A stretch of DNA of 64,000 bases from Streptomyces violaceusniger (GTDB lineage Bacteria > Actinomycetota > Actinomycetes > Streptomycetales > Streptomycetaceae), in the NCBI GenBank assembly GCA_005405945.1, contig BJHW01000001.1, positions 3,038,001 through 3,102,000 on the forward strand, read 5' to 3'. Positions 36,774 through 46,576 of this stretch are shown here, piece after piece. The translations under genes were made by a program, and so were the position numbers. The stretch's first letter is position 1, and every line of letters starts with the position of its first letter. Under the pieces are notes generated by a model. It saw only the letters and a program-made list of their open reading frames with translations, was not told the DNA's origin and made no database searches.

Positions 36774-38435
36774 GTTGCCAACCCTCCGGGTTGATGAGGA
36801 ACGGCCTCGTCAAGGGCGGGATGGTCGAGAACGTGGTGTTGCTAACCCTCCACGGCTGATGAGGACACGCGCTGGCCGCCCTGGCCATCACCGGCTGCTC
36901 CAGGTTGCGAGCCCTCCAGGGCTGATGAGGACCTGCTGCGTGGGGTTCCCCTGGATGTCCACACCCGCGTTGCGAGCCCTCCAGGGCTGATGAGGACCCG
37001 GGCGCACGCCCCGGATCACCGGCCCGGAGTGGAGTTGCGAGCCCTCCAGAGCTGATGACGACCCGGGCGCGGACAGGAAGGACGGCCGGGACGGGGCGGT
37101 ACGAGCCCTCCAGAGCTGATGAGGACAAGGTGTCGGCAAAGTCCCGGTACTCGTCGGCGGGGTTGTGAGCCCTCCAGGGCTGATGAGGACCCGGGCGCAC
37201 GCCCCGGATCACCGGCCCGGAGTGGAGTTGCGAGCCCTCCAGGGCTGATGAGGACGTGCCCGGAGCCGGTGACGGTGCCGGAACTCGGGTTGCGAGCCCT
37301 CCAGGGCTGATGAGGACGGGCCTCGGCGGGATGATCGGCTTCGAGGCGGCCATGTTGCGAGCCCTCCAGGGCTGATAAGGACACAACCACACCTCCTGCG
37401 TCACGTCGTCAACCTCGTGTTGCGAGCCCTCCAGGGCTGATGAGGACAGTGCACGGAGTACGCCACCGCAGTACGCCGCTCATGTTGCCAGCCCTCCAGG
37501 GCTGATGAGGACAAGGTCAGCTCGCTGGCCGAGCGGGACATGTACCCGTTGCGAGCCCTCCAGGGCTGATGAGGACCACCAGACCAACCACCGCACCGCC
37601 CCGGGAGAACCGGTTGCGAGCCCTCCAGGGCTGATGAGGACCCGGAGCAGGGGGCCGGAACCATCGTCCCTCACACCGGTTGCGAGCCCTCCAGGGCTGA
37701 TGAGGACCTTGGCCTCCATGAACTGCCGCATGTAGGGGTTGCCGCGTTGCGAGCCCTCCAGGGCTGATGAGGACAGCCGCGGGCCCCGCGTGCCGGTGCC
37801 GGTGCGCGCAGCGTTGCGAGCCCTCCAGGGCTGATGAGGACTTGCGGACGGTGTCGTAGGCCCGGCCGTGGCGCTCGGGTTGCGAGCCCTCCAGGGCTGA
37901 TGAGGACCAGCATCAGCGGCTGGGACGGGGCCCCCCTCCTGCGCAAGTTGCGAGCCCTCCAGGGCTGATGAGGACCCTGGACAGCAGATGACGGACCCGC
38001 TGAGACGGCCCTGTTGCGAGCCCTCCAGGGCTGATGAGGACGCGGACCGGCCCGACGGCCGCGGCAGCCGCTCCTCAAGTTGCGAGCCCTCCAGGGCTGA
38101 TGAGGACTCGGTCAGCAACCGGGTTGCTCGGGTTGTGCACGTGGTTGCGAGCCCTCCAGGGCTGATCAGGACCCCATTCGGGATGACGCAGCGCCCACCG
38201 GTACATCAGTTGCGAGCCCTCCAGGGCTGATGAGGACAGGTCAAGTTCTCGGCGCACGGGCCGGATGGCGCGTGTTGCGAGCCCTCCAGGGCTGATGAGG
38301 ACGACCGTCGAAACCTGGTGGCGCGGCATCCATTCCACGTTGCGAGCCCTCCAGGGCTGATGAGGACCGGGGTACCGACTGGGCATGACCCAGCTCTGTC
38401 AGATGAGTTGCGAGCCCTCCAGGGCTGATGAGGAC
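36774..38435 (-). CRISPR. CRISPR array 1: 26 repeats of 29 bases, 25 spacers of about 35-39 bases
   Basis: The repeat in crRNA orientation (minus strand) starts GTCCTCATCAGCCCTGGAGG and ends GCTCGCAAC. It has a stem AGCCCT/AGGGCT closing a two-base loop and the GCAAC end expected for the 8-base 5' tag of type I-B crRNAs. First bases of the repeats on the plus strand run from 36774, 36838, 36904, 36969 ... to 38407. The two leftmost repeats are clearly degenerate, and those at 37034, 37098, 37162, 37354, 37484 and 38144 carry one to three changes. The oldest end is thus at the left and the leader at the right, next to cas2. Spacers 36998-37033 and 37191-37226 are identical. Protospacers cannot be identified without a search. 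Confidence 0.97.
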
Positions 38436-38534
38436 CCGACGGTAAAGTCGCAGGTCAGAATGCAAAACACTTGCATCTGTGGGCCTTGTTTTGCAGCGAT
38501 CCGGCGGTAGTGCATCTGTGCAGGTCAGAGCGGT
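38436..38534 (-). promoter_or_regulatory. Leader of CRISPR array 1
   Basis: The 99 bases between cas2 and the first repeat, lower in G+C than the array. The 23 bases touching the repeat (38436-38458) match those at the leader end of array 2 at 19 of 23 positions, including CTTTACC and a terminal TCGG. Short repeats occur further out: TGCATCTGTG near 38473 and 38511, GCAGGTCAGA near 38449 and 38520. These could be integration-host or promoter elements; function inferred. Confidence 0.7.
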
Positions 38535-38810
38535 TCACAGGATGTCGCCGGGGCCGGCCAGGGCGACTCCGAGGGTACTGGACTCGACCATGTCCGGGGA
38601 CCTGGCCGTGTAGGTCACGATGCTGTCGTACTCCGGATCGATGGTGGTGTTCAAAGTGGCCATGAGCGCGCGATATTGGGCAGTGGAGAGTTCGCCCTGG
38701 AAAACGCTGCGTTGCGTCCAGTGGAGGTACTTGCGGCAGGTCTTGAGCACCTTTGGGTTGCGTTCGACGGCGGTGTCGTAGACGAGGATCACGAAGATGC
38801 TGATCACCAC
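38535..38810 (-). CDS. cas2: CRISPR-associated endonuclease Cas2
   Basis: Adaptation protein that forms the Cas1-Cas2 integration complex. 91 residues with GTG start at 38810 (or the adjoining GTG at 38807), overlapping the cas1 stop. The ferredoxin-like fold starts ISIFVILVYDTAVERNPKVL, with the conserved Asp after the first strand, followed by CRKYLHWTQRSVFQGELS and a C-terminal strand region. It is the last gene of the cas operon, directly before the array 1 leader. Confidence 0.92.
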   Translation of the reverse strand: MVISIFVILVYDTAVERNPKVLKTCRKYLHWTQRSVFQGELSTAQYRALMATLNTTIDPEYDSIVTYTARSPDMVESSTLGVALAGPGDIL

Positions 38811-39784
38811 CAGGGGCGGAAGGGCTTGTACGGCTTGTCTTCGAGGCACAGGCGGACGATCTTGAGGGCTTCGAGGTGGATGAGTTCCTCGTAGCTGACT
38901 TTGCGCTTGAGCGTGCGGTGGTAGACGGTCGTCGCCAGTTCTTCCTTTACGAGGGCGGCGACTTTCTTGCGGCCGTCTTTGCTCAGGGAGGCCCTGGCCA
39001 CGTCGGTCTCGAAGTCGGTCGGCTTCAGCTTCTTCTGGCTGGCGGCGCGCTTGAGGAGTCGTTCGGCGAAGAGAGGCTTGAAGGGTTCGGCCAGGTCGAG
39101 GGCGAGGGTGTTGCGGCGGCGGTCGGTGTCGGAGTGGAGGAAGCCGATGGCCGGGTGCAGGGGTGTGGTGCGCAGGGCGGTGAGGACGCGGGCGTAGATG
39201 AGGGTGTTGAGGTAGCTGATGAAGGCGTTGCCCGCGTTGGTGGGTGGTCGGCGGGTGCGGCCGTTGAGGCGGAGCCAGGCGGGCAGCTGGGTGTCGAGGA
39301 CTGTCCAGCCGGTGCGGCGGAAGTTTCCTTCCTGGCCCATGATCGCGTCGCTGTCCTTGCAGTCGGGCAGGGCGGTGCGCAGGGAGAGCAGTGCGGGGTC
39401 GAGGAGGTCGGTGTCCAGGGCCCAGCGCAGGTTTTCGGCGGTGGCGAGTACCAGGGCGCGGCCCACTGCCAGGCGTTGGTCCGGGTCGGCGGTGATCTCT
39501 ACCTGGCGTCGGACGACGCTGGCGGAGGACATGGATTCCGAGGGGCTGAAGTGTCCTGCGTGGTTGCCGTAGTGGTCCAGGACGTGGAGGGTCACGCCGT
39601 TCCGGTTCAGGAGGGAGAGGGCTGAGGTGTTGATGTCGATGTGGTCGAAGGTGACCAGGTCGCGGATGTCGGTGATGGGAATGCGGACCGGGCTTCCGTC
39701 GGGGCGCTCGATGCGGACGCTGTTGTCCTCGCGGCGGATGCGGCACGGTTCGGTCAGCCAGTAGGTGCGGCCGACAGCGGGCAT
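38804..39784 (-). CDS. cas1: CRISPR-associated integrase Cas1 (type I-B)
   Basis: A 326-residue spacer integrase. The N-terminal beta domain (RRIRREDNSVRI-type strands) precedes the helical catalytic domain. Metal ligands are visible as Glu in IMGQEGNFRRTGW, His in LHPAIGFLHSD and Asp in LALDLAEPFKPLFAERLL. The C-terminal Lys/Tyr-rich end KPYKPFRPWW is typical. It overlaps cas4 by one base (TGATG) and cas2 by a few bases, so the adaptation genes are co-translated. Confidence 0.95.
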   Translation of the reverse strand: MPAVGRTYWLTEPCRIRREDNSVRIERPDGSPVRIPITDIRDLVTFDHIDINTSALSLLNRNGVTLHVLDHYGNHAGHFSPSESMSSASVVRRQVEITADPDQRLAVGRALVLATAENLRWALDTDLLDPALLSLRTALPDCKDSDAIMGQEGNFRRTGWTVLDTQLPAWLRLNGRTRRPPTNAGNAFISYLNTLIYARVLTALRTTPLHPAIGFLHSDTDRRRNTLALDLAEPFKPLFAERLLKRAASQKKLKPTDFETDVARASLSKDGRKKVAALVKEELATTVYHRTLKRKVSYEELIHLEALKIVRLCLEDKPYKPFRPWW

Positions 39785-40305
39785 CAGTCTCCCCAGCAGT
39801 AGTCGAGGTAGGAGCAGCCGCGGCAGTGGGCGCGCTTGAGGCGGGCTGGTGGTTCGGTGGCTGCGATGGTGGCGCGGGCCTGGGCTTCGGAATCCTCGGC
39901 CTGGGCGCGTGCGGTGGCGTCCCAGGGGACGTCGGTGGTGCGGCGGATGAGGGGGTAGTGGACGGTGCCGCCGCGGACGGTGATGCCCCGGCGTTCCAGG
40001 AGGAGGCAGTAGTGCCGTACCTGGGCGGCGTGGGCGGGCGACGGTGCGCGGGAGGACTTGGTCTCGTGGACGATGGCGCCGGTGGTCACCCAGTCGATCT
40101 TCGCTTCGCCGAGGTCGATGTCGCGGCGCCGGGTGAAGGTGGTGTCGTCGATGACCTCACCGAAAGCGACGAGGTCGCTGCGCTGCTCGGGCCGGTAGCC
40201 GCGGCTGTAGAGCCACAGCTGACGGGGACAGTGGTGCAAGTACTTGATGTGGACGCCGCCCAGCGGCATGGGGTCGTCGGCCGGATCGTGGGCGGGGCCG
40301 GTCAC
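39784..40305 (-). CDS. cas4: CRISPR-associated exonuclease Cas4
   Basis: A 173-residue RecB-like nuclease that trims prespacers and selects PAM-containing ones. Features are IKYLHHCPRQLWLYSRGY with the first cluster Cys, GEAKIDWVTTGAIVHETKSS with the D...ExK catalytic core, and the C-terminal CRGCSYLDYC completing the iron-sulfur cluster. It overlaps cas3 by four bases (ATGA). Confidence 0.93.
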   Translation of the reverse strand: MTGPAHDPADDPMPLGGVHIKYLHHCPRQLWLYSRGYRPEQRSDLVAFGEVIDDTTFTRRRDIDLGEAKIDWVTTGAIVHETKSSRAPSPAHAAQVRHYCLLLERRGITVRGGTVHYPLIRRTTDVPWDATARAQAEDSEAQARATIAATEPPARLKRAHCRGCSYLDYCWGD

Positions 40306-42728
40306 AGGATGGTCTCCGGTTCCTGCGGGGGCTTGAGCCCGGTTATCTGGTCGTACTCGCCGTCGATCACATGCACGCCCAGGCGGCGGTCGTACTGCCC
40401 GTGGTAGGTGGGGAGCTGGCTGTATCGGAGAGGGATGAGCAGCCCGGCCGCGAGGAGGAAATGCTCACTTCTGCCTCCGGCGGTCAGCTGCGCGTATTCC
40501 TCGGCATCGTCGCGGTGCAGGGCCTCGACGCTGTTGAACTGTTCGCTGAGCGCCTGGGCGAACTCGCTGCGGTCGTGGAAGGGGTCGGTGAAGGTCAGGA
40601 ACTGGGAGGCGAAGGCGTCGCGGGCGCGGCGGGCCGCCTCGGTCCAGTCCTTGCCCCACTTGGTGTCGTAGGCGAGGGCGAGCAGGCGGTCGATGTCCTG
40701 CTCGCTCAGGGTGTCAGCCCCCTCCTCGATCAGAGCGGTCAGCGCCTGCCACGCGGCCTCCACGGCCCCGGCGTCGTAGGGCCGGGGCCTGGGCGTGTGG
40801 TGCACGCGGAACTCCACCGGGCCGCCTGGATGCCGTCCGCGGCGATTGACGCGGCCGGCGCGCTGGGCGACGGCTTCGACGGGGGCCAGTTCCACCGCTC
40901 CCCGGTCGAAGTCCAGTTGCAGAGACACCTCAACCGTCTGGGTGGCGACCGCAAGCCCGCCGCGTCCCGCCGGGTCGCCGGTGCGGCGTTCGGGGTGCCG
41001 GGTCAGGAGGTTCTTCTCGATCGCGGCGCGGTCACGGTTCTTGAACCGGGAGTGCAGCAGGAGCGCCGCATGAGGGTCTGCGGGGTCGGCGGCGCGGGCC
41101 TCGTCAACGAGTTCGTCGAACAGTCCCTGAGCGGTGGCCACGGTGTTCGCCACGGCCAGGACGCTGTGGCCCTGCCGCAGCCAGGTACGCAGCCGCTCCA
41201 GGCTCTCGGGACCGGCCAGCGGATTCTCGTCCACGATGAGGCGGTGGCGTGCCGGGCTGGTGCCCTGGGGCGCGCGGTGGCAGGCCACGCGCTGGGTCAC
41301 GCTCTCGTCGATCAGCGTGATCATCGGCGGTGCGAGCGTGGCGGACAGTACGGCGATACGGCTGCCGAGCCGTTCCCAGAGCCCCATGGCGGCGCAGAGG
41401 CGGCCGAAGGTCTCGGGCTCATAAGCGTGCAGTTCGTCGAGAACGAAGAGGGAGTTGGTCTGCTCCAGCAGGACGGAGGAGTACGCGGGGCCCGCGATGG
41501 CGCCGCGCAGGAGCTGGTGCGGGGTCGCCACGCGTAGCCGCTGGGCGAACAGCCGCATCGCACCGGCACGGGCCCGCGCGCGGCGGGCCTGGTCGACGGT
41601 CGGCTCACCACGGCCCGCGCCCGGGGCAGCCGCGCAGTCGTCTTCGAGTGCCTGGGCGAGGAGAGTGTGCGCGATCGTGCCGTGCAGCAGACCGATGTCG
41701 GCCTGCTGGTCTCCCGGAGCCGGAACAAGGCTGTGCCGGAAGCGTTCGCGCGCCGCGTTGAGGGATGCGCGATACGGCAGGCTCCAGACCAGGCGGGGCA
41801 AGCCCGGCATCGTGGTCAGCTGCCGGGCCGCCCAGGCCAGCCCGGCTTCCGTCTTGCCGCTCCCCGTCGGCGCGATGAGAACCAGATGCCCGTCGACCGC
41901 GGCGGCCTGCCGCTGGTGCGGATAGGGGGTGTGCGGGAAACGGTCGAGGTAGTCGACGGACAGCGGCATGTGGGTCTGGAGGCGCTCGTGGGCCGAGCCG
42001 ACGTGGTCGGCGAGCGTGAGCGCGCCCTGCGCGAGGACGGCGAGCAGCCCCTGGTGCTCCTTGACGGGAAGCTGCCAGGCAGCCAGCACCTGTTCCAGCA
42101 GCATCCTGGCCCGGTCCGCCAACGTAGCCTCCCCCGAAGTGGCGAACGGGGGATCGACCTTGAGGAACCCGGCGAGCCAGGCGACCAGCTCCTGATGCAG
42201 CCCGCGGGTCACCTGAACCTGCACGCCTCCGGGCAGCCGGGTGTGCGTGAACGCCTCGTCCCACCGGGTACGGGCGTTATACGTCTGCGCCAGGGGCGGC
42301 TTGCCCCCGGCAGCACCCGACGAGGAGGAGTGCAGTGCCCGGTGATGGGTCGCGACCAGTGTGGCGATCATCAGCCGGTCCTCCCCACTCCAGCCTGCCG
42401 CTGTGGCGAGGAGGTCGACGTAGGCCAGGGAGAGCACCTCATGCCGCTGGCCCCACAGTTCCCCACCGGGCTGGAGCTGTTGCTGGAAGCCTTCTGCGAC
42501 CTTGCCGGTGTCGTGCAGCAGGGCCGCTGTGCGGACACGGGACCAGAAGGCTGGCTCGGTGGCCAGGACTCCGGCTGCCGTGACGCGCGCTTCGATCTGG
42601 CCGACCACATCGTGGACCGTGCGGGAGTGGGTGGTCAGCCGCTCGGGATCATCCACAGGCGTGGATTTCGCGCGGACCTCCGTCAGCCGGCGCCGACGGC
42701 TTCCCGGGGTCAGGGGGTCAGGAGCCAC
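40302..42728 (-). CDS. cas3: CRISPR effector nuclease-helicase Cas3
   Basis: An 808-residue fused HD nuclease and superfamily 2 helicase that degrades targets after Cascade binding. The HD domain shows LTTHSRTVHDVV, AALLHDTGKVAEGF and LVATHHRALH. The helicase has Walker A LIAPTGSGKTEAG, DEVH-type box VLDELHAYEPETF, motif III VLSATLAPP and motif VI AQRAGRVNRRGR. Frame and length are complete. Its start overlaps the cas5 end by 19 bases. Confidence 0.95.
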   Translation of the reverse strand: MAPDPLTPGSRRRRLTEVRAKSTPVDDPERLTTHSRTVHDVVGQIEARVTAAGVLATEPAFWSRVRTAALLHDTGKVAEGFQQQLQPGGELWGQRHEVLSLAYVDLLATAAGWSGEDRLMIATLVATHHRALHSSSSGAAGGKPPLAQTYNARTRWDEAFTHTRLPGGVQVQVTRGLHQELVAWLAGFLKVDPPFATSGEATLADRARMLLEQVLAAWQLPVKEHQGLLAVLAQGALTLADHVGSAHERLQTHMPLSVDYLDRFPHTPYPHQRQAAAVDGHLVLIAPTGSGKTEAGLAWAARQLTTMPGLPRLVWSLPYRASLNAARERFRHSLVPAPGDQQADIGLLHGTIAHTLLAQALEDDCAAAPGAGRGEPTVDQARRARARAGAMRLFAQRLRVATPHQLLRGAIAGPAYSSVLLEQTNSLFVLDELHAYEPETFGRLCAAMGLWERLGSRIAVLSATLAPPMITLIDESVTQRVACHRAPQGTSPARHRLIVDENPLAGPESLERLRTWLRQGHSVLAVANTVATAQGLFDELVDEARAADPADPHAALLLHSRFKNRDRAAIEKNLLTRHPERRTGDPAGRGGLAVATQTVEVSLQLDFDRGAVELAPVEAVAQRAGRVNRRGRHPGGPVEFRVHHTPRPRPYDAGAVEAAWQALTALIEEGADTLSEQDIDRLLALAYDTKWGKDWTEAARRARDAFASQFLTFTDPFHDRSEFAQALSEQFNSVEALHRDDAEEYAQLTAGGRSEHFLLAAGLLIPLRYSQLPTYHGQYDRRLGVHVIDGEYDQITGLKPPQEPETIL

Positions 42729-43393
42729 ACGGCCTGCCCTTCATCGTCCTGATAGGCGTCCCGGACCGGGTACGGGCCGGTGGCGGTGTCGCACCACAGG
42801 TAATCCGCCCACGAGGTCCGAAGGCGGTCGAGGGACACGCTGGCCGCCATACGGTGCACCGTGGCCGCAGGCACGCCGTGGCCACCCACCGGCGCCAGGG
42901 CATGATCCACGATCGCCTCGTCGGTCGGATGCAGCGCGGTACGCCGCAAGCCCAGGGGATGTACGACATCCTGGGACCGTCCCAGGCACAGAGGCCACAC
43001 CGGACGGCGCAGCGCCTGGGCGATGCGGTCCCCGTCGCCGCCGGGCAGCCACACCGTCAGGCGGACGTCCGCGAGGAAGGGCCGGTCCCGGATCGTCATG
43101 CCGCCCTTGACCGCGCGCACGCGGCCGGAGACAGCCGGATTGGAACCGTCGGCCGAGATGGGGTGGTAAGTCTCCGCGTCCACGCCACCGCCTTCGGACC
43201 AGGCCGCCATCCCCAGGGCAAGGGATTCCACTGGTGCGCCGGTCGCCGCCGCCAGCAGCCCTCGCACCGTGGAGGGCGGCGGCAGCGGCAGACCGTGGCT
43301 GAGCCCGGGAAAGAGAGGATCACGGAAGGAAGCGACGGGGGCCCAGAATTCTGCCCGCCACGCTGTGAGGGGCTCACGCTGCACGTTCATCAC
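42710..43393 (-). CDS. cas5: Cascade subunit Cas5 (type I-B)
   Basis: A 227-residue RAMP-fold subunit that caps the 5' handle of the crRNA. The signature N-terminus is LTAWRAEFWAPVASFRDPLF and LPLPPPSTVRGLLAAATGAP, the PxPSTxxGLL motif of Cas5t-like proteins. The later part VHPLGLRRTALHPTDEAIVD is less conserved. It overlaps cas7 by four bases (ATGA). The ATG at 43393 is taken as start; a second Met follows at once. Confidence 0.9.
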   Translation of the reverse strand: MMNVQREPLTAWRAEFWAPVASFRDPLFPGLSHGLPLPPPSTVRGLLAAATGAPVESLALGMAAWSEGGGVDAETYHPISADGSNPAVSGRVRAVKGGMTIRDRPFLADVRLTVWLPGGDGDRIAQALRRPVWPLCLGRSQDVVHPLGLRRTALHPTDEAIVDHALAPVGGHGVPAATVHRMAASVSLDRLRTSWADYLWCDTATGPYPVRDAYQDDEGQAVWLLTP

Positions 43394-44447
43394 CGCGCGG
43401 GGTCATCGAACCAGCCATCCAGCTGGCCCTCACGCAGTTCAGTGGCCAAGCCGCGCAGGATCGTACGAGGATGGTCGATGACGATCGTCCCGTCCGTCAG
43501 CTCCTGAGCGCATTCCTTCTCAAAGTCCTCGCGCAGGTCATCCCGGAACCCAGGACGCCAGCCGATGCGGACCGGTGCCTCCCACTCCCCCTCCCACGCC
43601 TTCAGCTCGGCGCGCAACACCTCGCCCCGCACCCGCAAACCGGTGCCCTCCAGGCCATCGACGCAGTGGGCGAGCGGATTGATACCGCCCTTGAACGGCA
43701 CCATCACCACCAGGGCAGGCACCCGGTCTCCATAGTGAAGAGCCTGCTTGGCTCCCCGCTGAGATGCGCCAGCGCCTCCAGCAACAGCGCAGCCCGGTTC
43801 CGGCGCTCCTCCAGCGGCAGCCGCACTGCGGGCTGATTACGGAAGACAGTGGTCGACGCCCCGGCTGCGGCGGCTTCCGCCACCTGCAACGCCTGCTCCT
43901 GAGAGAGGTAGTTGGGCCTGCCCACACCATTGGCATCGGGGATGGTGAACGTACCGATCCTCGGCATGTCCAGCAGGAACGGGGCCGCCAGGTCTGCGGT
44001 ATAGAACTCGTGCCCGTGCAGGACAGGCTCGACCACTCCGCGCGACATCACACCGAAGTCTTCCGTCGCGTACGCGGGCTCAACCGACATCAACGTGCCC
44101 AGCATGAACGGGCTGTCACGCAGCGTGGTGGCCGCATCATCCTTCTTCGCACCGGCCCGCATATAGCCGAACAGATCGTCGTCGGCATACCTGACCGGAT
44201 CCGCCTCGGTGTTCGCCTTCTGCGCCTTGTTCTGCGCCTTGCCGACCCGGGTAACCGGCGAGGGCACCGCACCCAGCTCGACCATGCCATCCCGCGTCCA
44301 GCGCCTCACGGCCTGCGCGGAGACATAGGGGTAGTGGCGGCCGCGGATGCGGGCGAACTTCACCCTGGCCTTGGTCTCCTCGCCCTTGCCGTTGTTCGGT
44401 GCCCCCGCCTCGATCGCGAGCACCATCTTTCCCGCCAGGTAAGCCAT
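43390..44447 (-). CDS. cas7: Cascade backbone subunit Cas7 (Cst2/DevR type), frameshifted as read
   Basis: The ATG at 44447 follows the cas8 stop without gap. MAYLAGKMVLAIEAGAPNNG and RIRGRHYPYVSAQAVRRWTR are standard for the DevR/Cst2 group, and FGVMSRGVVEPVLHGHEFYT follows. The frame stops at 43704; the continuation VPALVVMVPFKGGINPLAH lies in another frame and ends at 43390 with a plausible Cas7 C-terminus. One extra base in the run 43722-43724 joins both into about 352 residues. If the break were real the operon could not make normal Cascade. A GTG start at 43722 for a separate small protein is the alternative, but less likely. Confidence 0.88.
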
Positions 44448-45896
44448 TCAGGCCGCTCCCATCTCGTCGTCTTCGTCGAGGCCGAGCAGGGGCCGCTCCA
44501 GCAGCTGCTCGGTCCGGGCTTCCTCATCCGCCTCGGCCCGTGTGTCACTGACGGCCACACCACGCTCCTGAAGGATCTGGAGCACGGTGGCAGCCAGCAG
44601 CATGCGCTGCTCCCAGGCGCGCGGGCGCTGCTGGATCAGCGGCCTCCAGTCCTCCGGGCCCGCCGCCACAGGACGGCCATCAAGCGACAGGCGGAAATGT
44701 GCCTGCATCAGCAGGGTGCCGAGCTTGTAGTCGCTCAGCGCGACATTCCGGTACTCGGCCAGCCGACCCCGGGGGCTGCCGCTGCCGTGTTCGATCCAGT
44801 CGGCGACCACAGTCGCCACAGGCTTCAGGTCCGGGTTCATCCCGAGAACCTCCTCGGCGTAGATGAAGGCGAGCCGGGTCAGGGCCGCTCGGTTCCGTGT
44901 GCTCCAGCACCGCTCGGGCCCGGCCAAGACCTGGTGCAGCTGCGACAGCAGTGAACGGCTCCGGCCGTCCTCGGCCTCGAACAGCAGCCGGGCCGCCTCG
45001 GCCGGACCACTGGCCACAAGTGCTCCGCTCTTGTCGTGCCGGGTGAGGGCCACCTCCAGCAGCCGCCAGCCCCTTCGCGGCTCGGCATTGCCCTCGACGG
45101 TGGCCAGGAAAGCGGGTACGGCACGGCGCGTCCGCGACACCCGCAGCCACGGCTCCTGGTTGTCGTTCTTGAAACTCCACAAAGTGGAGGCGGCCGGCAG
45201 CCCCGCGCGCAGCGATCGCATGGCCCGGACAGCAACAAGCTCGGCGCGGGCGCCGGCGTGCAGGCCGTTGAGCCCAAGGTGCATGATCCGCTGAGCCCGC
45301 CGGACATTGCCTGCCACGAAGGACCGCTCGGCCCCCTCCTCCTCGCAGGACAGAACGGTCGCCGACCCCGCCGTGACCCAAGCACCGTAGGGAAGGGTCC
45401 ACGCCGCGATACGGCACCCCCGGCACACGGGCCAGCCCACGACGCCGGGCGGCAGCGTGTTCAGCGCCTTGTTCGTATCGAACATCGGCAGCATCGACTT
45501 CGCCCATACCGCCGATGCGGGTGTCCCGCAGAAGGTGCACGGGCGGGTGGGTGCGTGCATGTCGTCAGCGGTGAACATCTCCGCGACGGCCACCTTGAGC
45601 ACGGCACGATCGCGAGGCCGTTTGCTGTGCGTCGCCTTGGAGTTCGGATAGAGAGCGAACAGCACCTTCCACCAGTCATAAGCCGGTGCGTCCTTCGCGG
45701 CCACGGCCGCGGCACTCACATCGTCCACCAGGCGGGAGGCCACCGTGTCCAGATCGGTCTCGGCCACTTCCCCGGGCGTCCCCCGCCCGGCCAGCACAGC
45801 CACCGCCCATGCCCCGGCACGCTGCAAAGGATGACTCGTCGCCGACAGCGGCACCGTGGCCGGTACGACGCTGCCGGACACACTCACCGGATCCAC
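44448..45896 (-). CDS. cas8: Cascade large subunit Cas8 (Cst1-like, zinc-binding)
   Basis: A 482-residue large subunit, expected to recognise the PAM and contact Cas3. A four-Cys zinc site is seen: C120-x2-C123 (CTFCGTP) and C158-x2-C161 (CRGC). The region around residues 75-90, WWKVLFALYPNSKATHSKRP, is the family's conserved core. The C-terminal third is helical and ends in an acidic tail. Large subunits diverge fast; identity rests on size, zinc site and its place between cas6 and cas7. It overlaps cas6 by 13 bases. Confidence 0.85.
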   Translation of the reverse strand: MDPVSVSGSVVPATVPLSATSHPLQRAGAWAVAVLAGRGTPGEVAETDLDTVASRLVDDVSAAAVAAKDAPAYDWWKVLFALYPNSKATHSKRPRDRAVLKVAVAEMFTADDMHAPTRPCTFCGTPASAVWAKSMLPMFDTNKALNTLPPGVVGWPVCRGCRIAAWTLPYGAWVTAGSATVLSCEEEGAERSFVAGNVRRAQRIMHLGLNGLHAGARAELVAVRAMRSLRAGLPAASTLWSFKNDNQEPWLRVSRTRRAVPAFLATVEGNAEPRRGWRLLEVALTRHDKSGALVASGPAEAARLLFEAEDGRSRSLLSQLHQVLAGPERCWSTRNRAALTRLAFIYAEEVLGMNPDLKPVATVVADWIEHGSGSPRGRLAEYRNVALSDYKLGTLLMQAHFRLSLDGRPVAAGPEDWRPLIQQRPRAWEQRMLLAATVLQILQERGVAVSDTRAEADEEARTEQLLERPLLGLDEDDEMGAA

Positions 45897-46576
45897 CCGA
45901 AGCCCTGCACGGTATCCAGCCCCAGACCCCAGGAGCGCAACGCATCCACGTAGCGAGCATCCGCCTCCATCGCCACCCGCACCTGCGCACCGATACGAGG
46001 CGCTCCCCGCACGGTGAACCGCCTCCGCGGCCCAGCCTCGAGCACCCGCAGACCATGCGGCGCCGGCAGCCCCAGGACGTCCGCCTTATGAGCCAGATTG
46101 TGCTGAAGCCGTTCGAGGTAACGATCATCCCCCGGCAGGAGGTAGCGGCTCTCGTGCTTGACCACCACCGGCGTCGCCGTGCTCAACTCCACCGGACCGT
46201 CGGAGAACTCACCGCTGACGTCCACGTTGAAGCCACGTACCTTCAGACGCGCCGCACCCCACACGATCTCAGTCCGGGACGCCAGCGACGCCACCAAAGC
46301 GGCCGCGATCTCCGGAATGGGCGACCCCAGCCACACCGACCCATCATTTGAGGTCGTGTACACACCGTTCTTCCTCGGCGCGCCCTTGAACTGAGGGCTG
46401 GTCATTCCCAATGGCTTCAGCGGCTTGCCCCTCCACCCTTCGTCATGCAGCGACTGAGCCATCGCGGCATCGTGACTGCCGAGCAACTCATACATCACCG
46501 CCCGAGCTGGCCCATGCACCTCCTCCCACCGCAGACTCGGCCGATCCGGCTCGACGTCCACCCTGATCCGCATCAC
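45884..46576 (-). CDS. cas6: CRISPR RNA endoribonuclease Cas6
   Basis: A 230-residue pre-crRNA processing enzyme and first gene of the operon. It has two RAMP-like halves; the Gly-rich loop is the C-terminal GLGLDTVQGFGWIR. A likely catalytic His lies in the N-terminal part (LLGSHDAAMAQSLHDEG). The 3' end of the repeats (GCAAC after a stem) fits cleavage eight bases upstream of the spacer. The ATG at 46576 is adjacent to a second Met. Confidence 0.9.
   Translation of the reverse strand: MMRIRVDVEPDRPSLRWEEVHGPARAVMYELLGSHDAAMAQSLHDEGWRGKPLKPLGMTSPQFKGAPRKNGVYTTSNDGSVWLGSPIPEIAAALVASLASRTEIVWGAARLKVRGFNVDVSGEFSDGPVELSTATPVVVKHESRYLLPGDDRYLERLQHNLAHKADVLGLPAPHGLRVLEAGPRRRFTVRGAPRIGAQVRVAMEADARYVDALRSWGLGLDTVQGFGWIR

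Noticed and set aside
36673-38465. Several open frames inside array 1 with a repeated SSALEGSQ or HQPWRARN peptide
   Set aside because: They are translations of the CRISPR repeat and its spacers, not genes.
43390-43722. A separate 110-residue gene between cas7 and cas5
   Set aside because: Its sequence continues the Cas7 fold, and its start overlaps a G run where one base would join it to cas7. No independent cas gene of this kind is expected in type I-B.
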